A stretch of DNA of 64,000 nt, taken from contig BCHH01000004.1 in assembly GCA_001599595.1 (NCBI GenBank), positions 2,440,882 to 2,504,881 of the forward strand, written 5' to 3'. Positions 1 to 10,282 of this stretch are shown here, piece by piece. Both the position numbers and the translations under genes were made by a program. Origin of the DNA: Beverwykella pulmonaria (taxonomy: Eukaryota > Ascomycota > Dothideomycetes > Pleosporales > Melanommataceae). The stretch's first letter is position 1. Every line of letters starts with the position of its first letter. The notes under the pieces are model-generated. The model did no database searches. It saw only the letters and a program-made list of their open reading frames with translations, and was not told where the DNA came from.

Positions 1-389
1 TGCTTGTTCTGGTGTTCGATGTCTGCCTTCTCCCATTCGTAGGGATCCTCTCGTCCAGCTACAAGTTTCATGTTGACTGAGATCTTCTTATTGTCCATTG
101 GGACCCATACGCCATTCTTGCGGAGGAATGCACGGATAGCCCGAATAATGTTGCTATCCAGCTTGTCCCAAACAGCCACCGTCCAGTCTTCAAAATCCTC
201 CATGTACCATTGCCACAGCTCGCCGTCAATAAGTCCACCCAAACGATATTCCTCCATTCGGTAAGCTACAAATCCATTCAGCACTTTGGGGTCGATATCG
301 TCAATGTCACCAGTGACGTCTGGCACCACTGTAGTCCATGTGGCCTCGTCAATGCGGTCCTTCCATCGTATAGGAAACTCGTATGCCAT
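1..389 (-). CDS. Gag-like protein of the copia-like element, N-terminal 129 residues
   Basis: An open frame starts at the ATG complementary to 387-389 (MAYEFPIRWK...) and stays open to the left edge. The visible part is rich in Trp and acidic residues and has no signal peptide or membrane segment. I do not recognise a domain. Position directly downstream of LTR and leader makes a structural gag polyprotein the likely identity. The frame is partial and the C-terminal part is not visible. An unrelated host gene captured next to an LTR is a less likely alternative. Confidence 0.5.
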   Translation of the reverse strand, partial: MAYEFPIRWKDRIDEATWTTVVPDVTGDIDDIDPKVLNGFVAYRMEEYRLGGLIDGELWQWYMEDFEDWTVAVWDKLDSNIIRAIRAFLRKNGVWVPMDNKKISVNMKLVAGREDPYEWEKADIEHQNK

Positions 390-751
390 CTTAACGGTGT
401 ACTAGGCAGGATTGACGGTTTCGCTGGCGGTTGCGGGGGGGGGGGGGGGGTCGTGTTTTCTTCGTTCGGACGCTGGTCCTGATGTCCACATCCGGCACAA
501 GCCAGAATCTCGACGGATGCAGCGTAAAGAAGGTTGTTCTGCGTGATGGACGCGAACTTGGTCTTCGCGGGTGAGCGTAGTAAAACGAACCCTGCGATCG
601 ATCAAGCTCTTTGGAGGTTGTGCCTGTGAGAATAGGCTGACCTCCCTTAGCACACAGGCCGGAGGGCACCAGCAAAGTCCTGGGCCTCAGGGTATGTCTC
701 TTCCGTTAACCTAGCTGTCTGTGGTTGACTGTGAGTTCAACCACTGATCAG

Positions 752-947
752 TGTTGGTTCCACAGGGCTATTGCAATAGCAACAAAGGGGGTTCTAAGCA
801 AAGTATTGATTCGTGTCTGTGTCTATCTGAGGTGAGGCTCAGGAGGTTGTATCATCCCTTTGCCGCCAAGCGTCGCTAGTGTCTCATGTGATAAACATGT
901 GATCACGACATCACCACGTGATCACCACATCGATATATATTCCAACA
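752..947 (-). repeat. 5' LTR of the copia-like element
   Basis: The 196-bp segment is bounded by TGTTGG and CCAACA as inverted termini. It contains CACGTGATC-type palindromes next to a TATATAT stretch. It lies 74 bp beyond the stop codon of the AA9 relic, so it did not insert into that gene. The target-site duplication cannot be tested because the other end is outside the window. Confidence 0.6.
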
Positions 948-1020
948 GTATGCTCCTCCGCTTCCTTTAGGTTTGTGTAGATCTGCCCTTCTCTTCGCTT
1001 CCGCCGCTTCTCTACTCCTT

Positions 1021-1989
1021 CTAGATCGTAGGACCAGGAAATACATATTTCGTGATATTACGCACCCCGTGCACAGCCATCTGCGCCACACCCTCTGGAA
1101 CCGCAATACCTTTTTTTCATCAGCACTCCATCACACTCTTCCTCTCTAACCCAAAAGCAATCAGAATGACTTACCTTGAGATCTAGGATCATACCCCTCG
1201 GGCAACTTGATTGTCGGCCCTGGTGTACCGCCGCCAGGCCCAACGATGTTAATGTGTGCGCATGCAATGTAGAATTGCGTTCCATTATATCCAACGCGGA
1301 CGGGAAGAGTTGCTAGCCTCGCAAAAGATATTTTCCGGGCGGTGTGGTGGGGGGGATGGTGAAGTTCATCTAACAGCATCAACAGGGTAGGGGAGGAGAA
1401 AAAAAAAGGAAGGCGAAAGGTACCCATTGATCCTTCTCTGTGGCGCCCAGGAACCATGTCTTCGTGTCTACAGGGCCGTACTCTCCGATTTTAAACCACT
1501 CCCCATCACCTACATACGTGGACAAATCACCGGATGGTGTTCGAGAAAGATACCCTATTGCGGGGCCTGGGTGGTAGATCACGAGGTCATCCTTCAAAAT
1601 GAATGGACAACTGCTTTCCCATGTATCCGAGAAAAGGGGGTTGCTTGAATGTTGGGCATAGTAACGTTGGTAACGTACATTCGGCACAATTAACTTGCCT
1701 CCAATTCCAAATCCGACTGTATCTCCAGCTCGGACTGTCGCTGTTTGGGTTGAGGGCCAAGAGGCCGAATCGAGAATGTTGCAGCGGAGATTCGTGTCGG
1801 TGCGGTCAGAGTAGTAGTGTGGCTCGCCGATCTGGGAGTATTGGATCTTGCTAGGGAGAAGGAAGGGAGGGGTTAGGTTAGTAAGTTGGTACATGGAAGG
1901 GGTGAGTTTGAGGGATGGAGGGAGTTTAAAAGCACCGTATGTGTTGCTAGTTTGCGCTTGTAGTGTTATTGACGAGGAGTCTGGTGAAG
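1021..1989 (-). pseudogene. AA9 lytic polysaccharide monooxygenase, broken
   Basis: Exon pieces on the minus strand spell an AA9 copper oxygenase, which cleaves cellulose oxidatively. An N-terminal piece reads FTRLLVNNTTSAN-stop-QHIR, where the family has Trp. A central exon carries the second histidine motif HPGP and GEWFKIGEYGP. A C-terminal piece carries GYNGTQFYIACAHI, and the last exon ends KYVFPGPTI. Clear introns are 1370-1423 and one starting GTAAGT near 1170. Damage: TGG to TAG at 1947-1949 (a G-to-A type change), a TAG at 1313-1315 just after KYLLRG, a frame change before GYNGTQ, and no visible first exon with signal peptide and His1. The several independent lesions make a sequencing error unlikely as the sole cause. 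Confidence 0.75.
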
Positions 1990-2262
1990 CTGTTTTTGGA
2001 GATTCACGATATTGGTAGCTCTCACACACCCACACACACCCACACACACACTCTCTCTCTCCCTCTCTCTCTACGCAGTTGCTTTCTCTTACATTAGTTT
2101 AGAGTAAACGCATCTAATTCATTGAGAATATCTCTGAGTTGAAATTGTCGTTTTCTATCTACAAAAAACTAACTGTACTTTTGCAGCTCAGCCTTGGAGT
2201 ACTATTCTAACTCAATTCACATAAAAAGAATGTAGCACCAAAATCAAATGAAGAATTTATAC

Positions 2263-2334
2263 TTCCGACATGGGGAATTAAAACCCGGCTTCCCTGGTGA
2301 GAGCGGGGTATCCTAACCACTAGACGATATTGGA
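2263..2334 (-). tRNA. tRNA-Glu(CTC) copy, mutated and probably a pseudogene
   Basis: The minus strand reads as a glutamate tRNA: acceptor start TCC, D-arm GTCTAGTGGTTAGGAT, anticodon loop CTCTCAC (anticodon CTC) and 3' end TGTCGGA. Compared with the eukaryotic tRNA-Glu pattern there are an A:C mismatch at acceptor pair 4, a C:A mismatch in the anticodon stem, a mismatched T-stem, and TTT in place of TTC in the T loop. Most of these are G-to-A or C-to-T changes. Structure is recognisable but function is doubtful. Confidence 0.6.
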
Positions 2335-2349
2335 TTTGCTTGTTTGATT

Positions 2350-2547
2350 TGTTGATTTATGAAGATTATTTGGTATATATACAAGCATGAAAGCGTCAAA
2401 GGAGCACTAAGCGGAGTGAGCGCGACCTGAGAAGAAGGCTGGACGGTTTAGGTAGCTGTGGGTCCGTCTCGCCTTAAAAGGCCGTCATGAGTGAATCAGT
2501 CTGTTGTGTGAAGGAGTCACAAATGTGGACCTAGAAAAATCCCAACA
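2350..2547 (-). repeat. Possible solo LTR next to the tRNA-Glu copy
   Basis: Read on the minus strand, the segment starts TGTTGGGATT and ends AAATCAACA about 15 bp upstream of the tRNA 5' end. It has a TATATATACC motif near its end. Size (198 bp) and TGTTGG start resemble the copia LTR at 752-947. No target-site duplication was found, and no second copy exists in the window, so this remains tentative. Confidence 0.3.
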
Positions 2548-2848
2548 CTTAAGCCAAGGTTTAACTATCAACCGAAATGATCTTTCACGTGTGAATCCTG
2601 TTAAACAACAAGCAAGAATCGTCAGACGGAGTAATAGGGCGACAACTAGTTATTGAAGTGTAAGAAATCGAGTTCATTCTCCTCAGGCTCACTCAATGTT
2701 CTGATCTCACAGGCGAATTAAGACGATCGTCATATAACAAAAGACATTAAGATTATTGCTATGGAAAATATCTACTGCGACGATCTATCTATGGAAATAC
2801 TGTGACGGTCTATCTATGGTTTAATTCTAGCGTACTAAAGTCTCACCG

Positions 2849-4222
2849 TTATATTGAAATAAGCCATTCCCAAATATGGCTATTTTGGCAACCCTTGGGA
2901 AATGTTCCTTTGAACATCCGAGAGAGGCCCTCAGATGCATAGAATGTGCCTAAAATACCTTCCGAGTAATGCGGATCATCTGTAATGGTCCAGTTATCGT
3001 AGATATGATAGTAGATGTTTGCTCCGACACTACAATATTTATTAACCAGGTTCGTTGTATCCGCTGTTGAGCTGATTTGATCATTTTCCGCACGGTGGAC
3101 TAAAAGAGGCATCTCGGGGACGCCATGATAGCCTAGCATCATGTCTCGGTTGATAACGGTTTGGATCACTGGGTCTCGGAGGAGAGCATCCGTGAAGTTA
3201 TGCAATTGATCCGAAGGCATGACTTCGACAGCTGCCACCGCATCGGCCCAGGTATTGTTTTGGAGAATGTTCATTGCGACGGTTTGGGCGTTTAGATGTT
3301 CATTTCCAATACCAGCAATGAGTGCCCTTAGATGAGCCTCATATGTATCGGTACCTATGAGGTTTTGAAGAGCGCTCGTGGCGTTAGGAAAAGCACCACC
3401 TATTCCTGCGCCAACAAACTTTAGCTCGGGAGCATATTGTACTTGAAGTTCGGCCGCCCACTCTGTGGCAAATGAACCACCTGAATAACCGTACATGGCA
3501 ATGTTCAAGCGCGTTTCGCCCCGAAAGCCCACAGGGACGCCCACAGGTCGGGCCGCGGTCATGGCGGCTCGGACGGAGTCGAGGGTGGCGTGGCCAGACA
3601 TAACGCCAGCTCCAAAGGCGGCATTAGGGCCCTCGTAATCCGGCATGTTGACGAACCAACCGCGTCGTAGGAATAAACTGACAGCTGTTTGTAATGCTTT
3701 GTCATTGTATATCTTATAACTAGGACTGTCGTTGATGTGGGCGCTATCATAGGGGTGTTGATACGACAACATGGAATAAGGCGGGCCTCCCATGAATTTA
3801 TTTTGAGGTGCAAAGATGGTGGTCACAGCCCATGCCGGCTTGTAGTAGCTGTCGGTGGTTTTATAGAGGATATTGTAGGCTTGAACCCCAACGCAATCGC
3901 TACTCAACCGAAGATTAGCAATTGCATTCCCTGGGGCAGGGCGAAAACGGAGAATGTCCCCAGGGGATTTGGTAAACCAGTCGTCCGGTGGCTGGTACCA
4001 GGGGTCATTTGCGGGGGGTAGAGGGGTTGAAAGCGGCGTACTCGAGGCGGAAGGTGGGAGAGTACAAGTAGCGGCAGCGCCAAGAGATGGAAGGGACGTG
4101 GAGATGGACAGCGTGGCAGAGGCCGAAGGCGCGGAAGAATAGGGAGTAGCAGGGGCTGCCAGCACGTGGCTACCAATGCTAGCTGCCACAACGAGAAGAC
4201 GAAAGAGAGAAGCTGATTGCAT
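2849..4222 (-). CDS. Secreted lipase (secretory lipase family)
   Basis: A single-exon 457-residue protein. It starts with a signal peptide (LLVVAASIGSHVLAAP) and a Ser/Pro/Ala-rich linker to about residue 70. The remainder is an alpha/beta hydrolase of the fungal secretory lipase family, which hydrolyses triacylglycerols or short-chain esters outside the cell. The nucleophile motif GYSGG places Ser247. The likely acid is Asp381 in HRAENDQ and the likely base His418 in DDPHYSEG. Length fits the family. A TATA-like TATATAAG lies about 127 bp upstream of the ATG. It is the only intact gene in a stretch of relics (AA9 and GH18 on either side), all on the minus strand and all degradative enzymes. 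Confidence 0.88.
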   Translation of the reverse strand: MQSASLFRLLVVAASIGSHVLAAPATPYSSAPSASATLSISTSLPSLGAAATCTLPPSASSTPLSTPLPPANDPWYQPPDDWFTKSPGDILRFRPAPGNAIANLRLSSDCVGVQAYNILYKTTDSYYKPAWAVTTIFAPQNKFMGGPPYSMLSYQHPYDSAHINDSPSYKIYNDKALQTAVSLFLRRGWFVNMPDYEGPNAAFGAGVMSGHATLDSVRAAMTAARPVGVPVGFRGETRLNIAMYGYSGGSFATEWAAELQVQYAPELKFVGAGIGGAFPNATSALQNLIGTDTYEAHLRALIAGIGNEHLNAQTVAMNILQNNTWADAVAAVEVMPSDQLHNFTDALLRDPVIQTVINRDMMLGYHGVPEMPLLVHRAENDQISSTADTTNLVNKYCSVGANIYYHIYDNWTITDDPHYSEGILGTFYASEGLSRMFKGTFPKGCQNSHIWEWLISI

Positions 4223-4348
4223 ATTGGTCGAAAAGGATGCAGTTACGACAGGATAGAGAACTTGGTATAATGCGAGGAGTAGATGATATTATGTGAAATG
4301 CTTGAATTGATGATCTTGAGAAATGTTAGGTTCAAGATCGAAAAGCTT

Positions 4349-4356
4349 CTTATATA
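4349..4356 (-). promoter_or_regulatory. TATA-like box of the lipase gene
   Basis: TATATAAG on the minus strand, 127 bp upstream of the lipase ATG. The distance is compatible with a short 5' UTR. This is sequence-only evidence. Confidence 0.35.
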
Positions 4357-4762
4357 CAAATGTCAAAGGCATCGTTGCGCTTCATGGTTGCTTGCCGCTC
4401 CCTCAGCAAAGCTGACCTTGATACTATCGTGAGGGAGCCGATGGCACGAGGCTCGTTTGCAGCTGGTCCCTCGGTAGTATTTTAAGAAATAATACGAAGA
4501 GATTAATGCTGGAAGTCGAAAGACGTGGTGCTGAAAGTCAGGAGACGTGGTGGTGTTCAAGGCTGAGTTGACCGCTGAGCCAGCCTATTGGCCAGGTTGC
4601 TGTGGCGGTGCTGCTGAGACCACTACAACTACCTCGGCTGTATAAATCTAATGGGGCGTAGCTATGAAACCACCTTCTACTACGACCTCAATAGAAGTAT
4701 TCTTAGAGCCAACGTTAACAAGACAGACATTCAACCGAGGCAACGAAGGTATGAACACCCAA

Positions 4763-5410
4763 CTAACTTGTACTGTACGTACCATGAAGTATGACTACTC
4801 TTGCAGAAGGTGCATATCCCCCCAATTCATTCCAATACCTATAGTGGAACATAGTATCGCTTGTATGCTCCTTTGACGCTCTTCCTTTGTTAGATTTAGT
4901 GCCTTCACACCACAACCATCTACCCCTACTATTATCATAAATACTCATTGAGTACTTGAGATTATTATCCTTCTTCGCAAGAACACCGACCCCTTTGAGC
5001 ACGTTCGATATAGTGCCCACCAAACCCTTTTCCTTCAGAATATCAAACAAAGAATCCAACCACCACGCCCCTCCCAGGCCCTCATTTTTCGAATATTCTG
5101 TTTTCAATTGCTGGACCTCGGGTGTATTATAAGCCACAAGTTGGCCCATCTTATTATCGTAAGACCACGACGCCATGGTCTTCTTTTCCGTGTATGTCGT
5201 ACTCCCATTCAGCGGAAGCACTTTATAATCCAGCACTCCAGCTTCTCATGTCCTATCTCCGGAACGGTTTCCTTATAACTGTCATATGTGCGAAGGAGCG
5301 ACAGTAGGCCGTCATTCCGGAAAGATTTTATTGGGGACTTGACGTGCACCTTGCAATACTCGATCGCCTGCGCCGTATTGAAGTCTATGCTCGCGAGGCT
5401 GGAGGGGTGC
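4763..5410 (-). pseudogene. GH18 chitinase, C-terminal fragment
   Basis: The open part (from about 5240 down to 4763) reads EAGVLDYKVLP, then ASWSYD, then GLGGAWWLDS. This is the C-terminal strand and substrate-wall region of GH18 chitinases, which hydrolyse chitin. Upstream in a different frame is SIDFNTAQAIEYC, which matches the segment before the family's GMPxYGR motif, but that motif is not found. The N-terminal barrel with the DxxDxDxE catalytic motif is absent from the flanking sequence. So this is a frameshifted, truncated relic, not a working enzyme. The tail after the GH18 match (about 60 residues) is unrecognised. Confidence 0.65.
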
Positions 5411-6498
5411 TGTTTTCATGTGCAATCCAATAGTGACGCAATGTGAAAACAGATGATGTGCAGTGTGTCTGCGCTACCCGCCACCGTTGGGCATGATCGT
5501 ACTGAAAGCTGCATTTGCCCGCGGGCTGTAATTTGTGAATAACCCAATGGTGACGAGGAGAAGAACCAGGAAGTGTACTTGGCCGAAGAGAAAGAAGAGA
5601 AAGAAAAGAATGTGACCATTACCCCTGGGTCAATGCGAGTACAGGCCACGCCGCAAGCACATGAGCTTCGATTGAAGCAGGAAGACGAAGAACTAGTGAA
5701 GAATGTGATATCTCAGTGTTGAATGACCAGAAAGCGTATGACGACGCAGGCACAGTGCATACATCGCAGTCAATAAAACGCATCACGATGCAGAGAGTAG
5801 CTCGTCTTGAATTCCAACAGCCCACGTTGACTAGCAACGCTTCAGATTCTACAAGCACAAGAGACAAGCTTCAGACAATAGCACCAACACCTCAGTGTAG
5901 ATAGAAATGTGCCCCCAAATTTAGTCCACAAGACGAAGGATCTCACGTCTCGCAGTTCTGAATTGAGTGCCGCGTCCCCGCTCCTCGATCTTTCGACCTG
6001 GTTCAGAGAAAAAACACGTTATTCTAGCGCAATACGCCCCAAAGCCAAGTCGGTAGTGCAAAGACAAGGCAATGGACAGACCATGCAACCACAGGGAGAT
6101 GAGTGTTGCATGTCTGCGGATCTGTTCGCTGCGCTGGGACGAGAGAAGAGAAGGGAGATCGGCGCGAGCGCGGAGGTTGTTATAGAGGTGGGGAGTGGCA
6201 GCGGAGTGGAGGAATGTGTGGCCGAGAAGAGGTGAAACTCGAGAAGGTGGAAGAGGAGGAAGAAAGGGGACGTGAGGGAATGAGGGGATATGAGAGAATA
6301 GAAAGGGAGGGATATGCGGACCTGTTGCCAAAATCTTATGCTATACCTGTTTGGAAAGCTTGTATATGCGCTGAAAACATGCCCGGCAGCGCCAGCGCCA
6401 CTGATGCTTGAGTTGAGTATTTTACACTTATTTACAGGTCGTCTACGTCCTACATCCTTCGATCAAGAGGCTGCCTCTTCAGGCACTTGCTTAGTGAT
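5411..6498. other. Intergenic, no supported gene
   Basis: Between the GH18 relic and the 3' end of cym1. Short overlapping frames occur on both strands around 5909-6331. None has a start context, splice signals or recognisable protein sequence. The plus strand is purine-rich at 6120-6310 (GAGAAGAG-type runs). Confidence 0.5.
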
Positions 6499-9400
6499 TT
6501 ACTCAATTTTTTCAGCCATACCTAAATCACGGATCTCCCAACCGTTCTTTGGGTCTAACCAATCCCTCCTCTCTCCAAGGATCGCAATGTTGCTTTCCGA
6601 GGCGCGCTGAACGAGAAACTGGTCCGCTACCTTTCGGACATCATCTGCCGTAACGTCTAGCAAGCGTTCTCTTCTCGTTTGAAGCATATCATCTGTGATA
6701 CCCGAGAGGAACAGCCTCATGCCTTCTTGACTCACACTCTGGGGAGCGTCATAGCCTTGAAAGACACTAAGCTTTGCCTCTTCAAGATCCCGCGCGGTCC
6801 ATACGCGGTCTCGTGCCCACTGGCCTGCGTCGGACATGATCTTCATGGTGTTTTGCGGGTTTGGATCCCGGTAGCTGTACATGCCGAATAGGCCACCCAG
6901 GGAACGGGCGTATGCACCACCACCATAAGCCCCTCCCTTTTCGCGGATCTCGTGATGGAGGTGTTTGTGCGTCAGGAGTTGGGCAAGAATTTCGAGGGAC
7001 GCGCCAGAAGCGTCAGTGTAGGGGACTGTTGAGATGGCCTTGGCGGAATAGTACACTTGGTAAGGGAGCGGGAAGAATGACTTCGAGTTTCGGGGATATT
7101 GTGTCTCGGGAGCTGCAGAGGGACTTGACACATTCGCTGGTAAACCGTCGAGAAAATGGCGCAGGGCTTCTTGATTTGAAGACGAGCTCTCACTGCCGCA
7201 GTTTAGAGCGACTCGCAGTTGTTTACTGTTCGAAATAGCGAAGGCTTGGATAGCTTTCAATTTCTGAACGACATCGCTAAGCGACTCAGTCGGAGGACGG
7301 GAAGCCAGTGCTGTCATGAACTTGACTTGAGTTAATCCCCCAGTTTGCTCATTCAGTCTGCCAACTGGCGTAAGACCGGCCTCGGCGAATGTGCGAGCGA
7401 ATGAATGACCTGACTCGGCAATGGAGTTGATTGCACCACTTGCTGAGCTCTGGAGTATTTCACGAATATTCTTCTCGACTTCAGGTCCATCGAAGTCTGT
7501 CTCTATAATGATCGTCCGGAGAAGGTTATACATGTCGGGAATGTTGCGGTCTAAAGCATATCCACTGAAGGATAAACCTTCGCTGAAGGTGCTAAGGGAT
7601 AAGGGCGACGGCGAGGTGCTGTATGTCACAGCTATGCCGCCGGTTTTCAGCTTGATGAGTTCTTCAAGCTGCTCCATCGTCTTGTTGCGAGTGCCGAGTC
7701 GCATGAGCGCGCTTGTAAAGAGCGGTATCATCTCCCGTAGCTCATCCGGCAGATTTCGTAGGTTGTGTATCGCGCGGAAATAGGTCAGGCCATTTGTTGG
7801 TGCCTCGCGCCATTGTACCTCTACATCCCCTATGTTGCTGTGTCGCAGTGGCTTTCTCTCCTTCACCCGAGGGATGTCTTTGACATGGACGGTTGGTAGA
7901 CAGCTCAGATCCTGGTTCCTTGCCTTCTCTTGGACTTCGAGAAGCGCTAGCTCTCGCTGTTCTAGATACCTCTGGGCTTCCCGTTCATTTGGGAATTGTT
8001 TCGTAGTCTCGAGGATTTTCTCAGCCAGTCGTTTACTCTCTTCATCTGCCAACGCCTGACTATATGTCTCGGACGGCGCCATGGTGAATGTCAGTGTTCT
8101 ATCGTTCAAGAGGTACTTGTCCAGAAGACTTTCTAGGTAGTTTCCCTTTGCGTACTTCTCTTGGAACGCATTCACAGTCTCCTGCCAAGCCAATGCGTCC
8201 ATTGGATCCACGCCGTTAAACCAACCGGGTTTCAGTCTCTGCATAATGCCCATTCCAAAATGCGCAGTTTTGTGCTTCAGTGAGAGCTCCAATTGGTGAA
8301 GAATGCCGTCCACTTTGACTTTGTCAAATCCGTTCTTTCTGGCTTCAATGAACGTTCTAGCGATGGCCTCTCGCACCTTTGGCACATCTGCCTCCTTTAC
8401 GGCGTTCAGGCCTACGGAGAACACACCCACCGTTCCAGCACTATCGTATCCTGTGTTCGGACTGAAGTCCGCGCCCAGTCCAGATTCGATAAGGTTACGG
8501 TACAAGGGCGATCCATATCCATCCATGAGCAGGTTACTTAAAATGTTAAGGGAGAAGTTCTCTACTACGTCCGCCGTGTCGCCCATCAGCCAGGTGACTG
8601 ACGTTTTGTGCTGCCTGTCTGCAGGAACCAAAGGGTCCAATGGGCCAGGTACGGTAGCAAATGTGGGGCCGTCTAGGCTGATCGGCTTCTTAATGTCGTG
8701 GTCAACTGCAATCTTGTCGAAGCCACTCAATCGTGCATTGATCTCCTGTAGATGATCGCCTAGGGGCATGTTCCCATAGGTCAGGAGCTTCGCATTGCTG
8801 GGGTGATAGTGGTCTCGGTGGAACTTCCTCAATTGCTCCCAGGTAAGGTCGGTGATTTTCTGGGGGTCACCTCCCGAGTTATTGATTGCGGGGAAGAGAT
8901 GGTCCTGGAATCTGATATAGAAGAGATAGCTCGCATCCGACATCTGGCCCTTCATCTCGTTGTACACCACACCCTTGAACACCAAGCGCTTTGCATGCTC
9001 AGAACCGTCCGCCTGCGCGGCCAACGGATTCTCTGGCCCAATCCTCCAACCCTCTTGGGTGAAATCGCTTTCGTTCAATAGGGGATGCAGCGTTGCATCG
9101 AGATACACAGACATGAGATTCTTGAAGTCTTGGGCATTCGTCGTGGCAAACGGGTACGTTGTGTGGTCGGCGGAGGTGAAGGCGTTCATGAAGTTGGAGA
9201 GTGACCGGGGGAGCATCTTGAAGAACGGGTCACGGACAGGATATCTGATTGGCGTAAGTCTTTGCTATGGCTATGGTAAGAATTGCCGTACTTCTCGCTA
9301 CCACACAGTGTCGTGTGCTCCAGGATATGCGGAACCCCCGTGTCATCTGGTGGATTCGTCTTGAATCCAATGGAAAACACATTGTTTGAGTCGTCCCGGG

Positions 9401-9638
9401 CAATATGGAGGTATTCAGCACCCGTCCTGTCATGGTGTAGTTCTAGGGCGGTTAGCTCGAGCTCTGGGACTTCCTTGACGCGCTTCAGCGTAAAGCCGTG
9501 GATCTGCTCCCCGACTTTTGGAAAGCGGGACAGCTCTGTGACTGCGGCATATCCCCGGCGAAATGAATGGGCTGGCCGCAGAGAACTGGGCACGATATTC
9601 TGAGGGCACCGAAGCTGCCACCGAGCGGAGCGCAGCAT
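6499..9638 (-). CDS. cym1: Mitochondrial presequence protease (M16C)
   Basis: Two exons, 9292-9638 and 6499-9244. The 47-nt intron (9245-9291, GTACGG...CAG) rejoins SEK and YPVRDPFFK, a sequence conserved in the family. The product is 1030 residues, the usual length. The first 35 residues are basic and Ser/Arg-rich with no acid until later, as expected for a mitochondrial targeting peptide. The inverted zinc motif HILEH (residues 104-108) gives two zinc ligands and the catalytic Glu107. Cym1/PreP degrades cleaved presequences and other short peptides in the matrix. I chose the ATG at 9638 rather than the upstream one at 9683 because it starts directly with the basic presequence ([10 protein letters not shown]). 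Confidence 0.93.
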
Positions 9639-10282
9639 GTTGAGATGGAAAGGCAGTGCGGTGAATTGTGAGTCGCCATGCACAAGATGGATGGCACCGA
9701 AAACTCAAAGGGCATGACGATGCGTGCTCCGATTGGCCGGCACATTCCAGGCCTAGCACGACATATTACTAAACCCCCGACCGCTGTAGTGTGTAAGATG
9801 CGAGGCTACTGATGGCTTGTGAGGCATTGGAAGGCTTATAGTGGATCATTGGGGGGGCTTGGGCTTGCGTGCTTGCAGTATTGAAGCTCTGGGGCGGCGT
9901 CGTGACCTCGTAGGGATTCGCCGAGGAGTCGATTCTTCCCGGTCCACCAACTCAACCCTCAAGCCGCCCACACGACACCCGCACGCTGCACGATACGCCT
10001 GCCCATCTCCGCGCAACTTCGACATCCATCACGCCAATATACAGGTCGTCGGCCACCACGCCCGCGCACGCTGTGTCTCCCGGGCACTCGACTACGCCAG
10101 ACGTCAGCGGGCGCCGCCATCCACCGCGCTGCGACCCTGCAGTCCCCCTCGACCGCTCCCGCGCATCCTGCCTATGTGAAACCACCTCTACGCTCACTCG
10201 ACTACTGCGGTAGACAGTCGAAGGGCTGCCTAGCACCTAGTCACGCGGCTCGGCCGCCCCTGCGAAGCGCCGTTACGAACTC
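9639..10282. other. Divergent promoter region between cym1 and the taxilin gene
   Basis: About 640 bp between the two divergent start codons. The taxilin-proximal half is C-rich on the plus strand, as in fungal 5' UTRs. Open frames here have no recognisable product. Confidence 0.5.

Larger units (their letters stand above)
1..947 (-). mobile_element. 5' end of a Ty1/copia-like LTR retrotransposon
   Basis: Read on the minus strand, this is a 196-bp LTR (752-947), an untranslated leader (390-751) and the start of a gag-like reading frame (389 down to 1) that leaves the window. The LTR begins TGTTGGAATA and ends CCAACA, the termini usual for copia-type LTRs. The leader contains a run of more than ten C (434-449 on the plus strand, as G), an assembly-sensitive spot. 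No primer binding site was recognised with confidence. The other LTR and the polymerase genes must lie left of the window. Assignment to copia rather than another LTR class rests on the LTR termini alone. Confidence 0.65.

Noticed and set aside
1379..2047. Reading the 222-residue minus frame as a single intact AA9 exon
   Set aside because: It has no ATG and runs through an intron (GTGCTT...CCTAG); the true N-terminal piece is in another frame and carries a stop.
9841..10236. Overlapping plus and minus frames upstream of the taxilin gene
   Set aside because: GC-rich promoter/leader sequence opens both strands by composition; no homology or splice signals.
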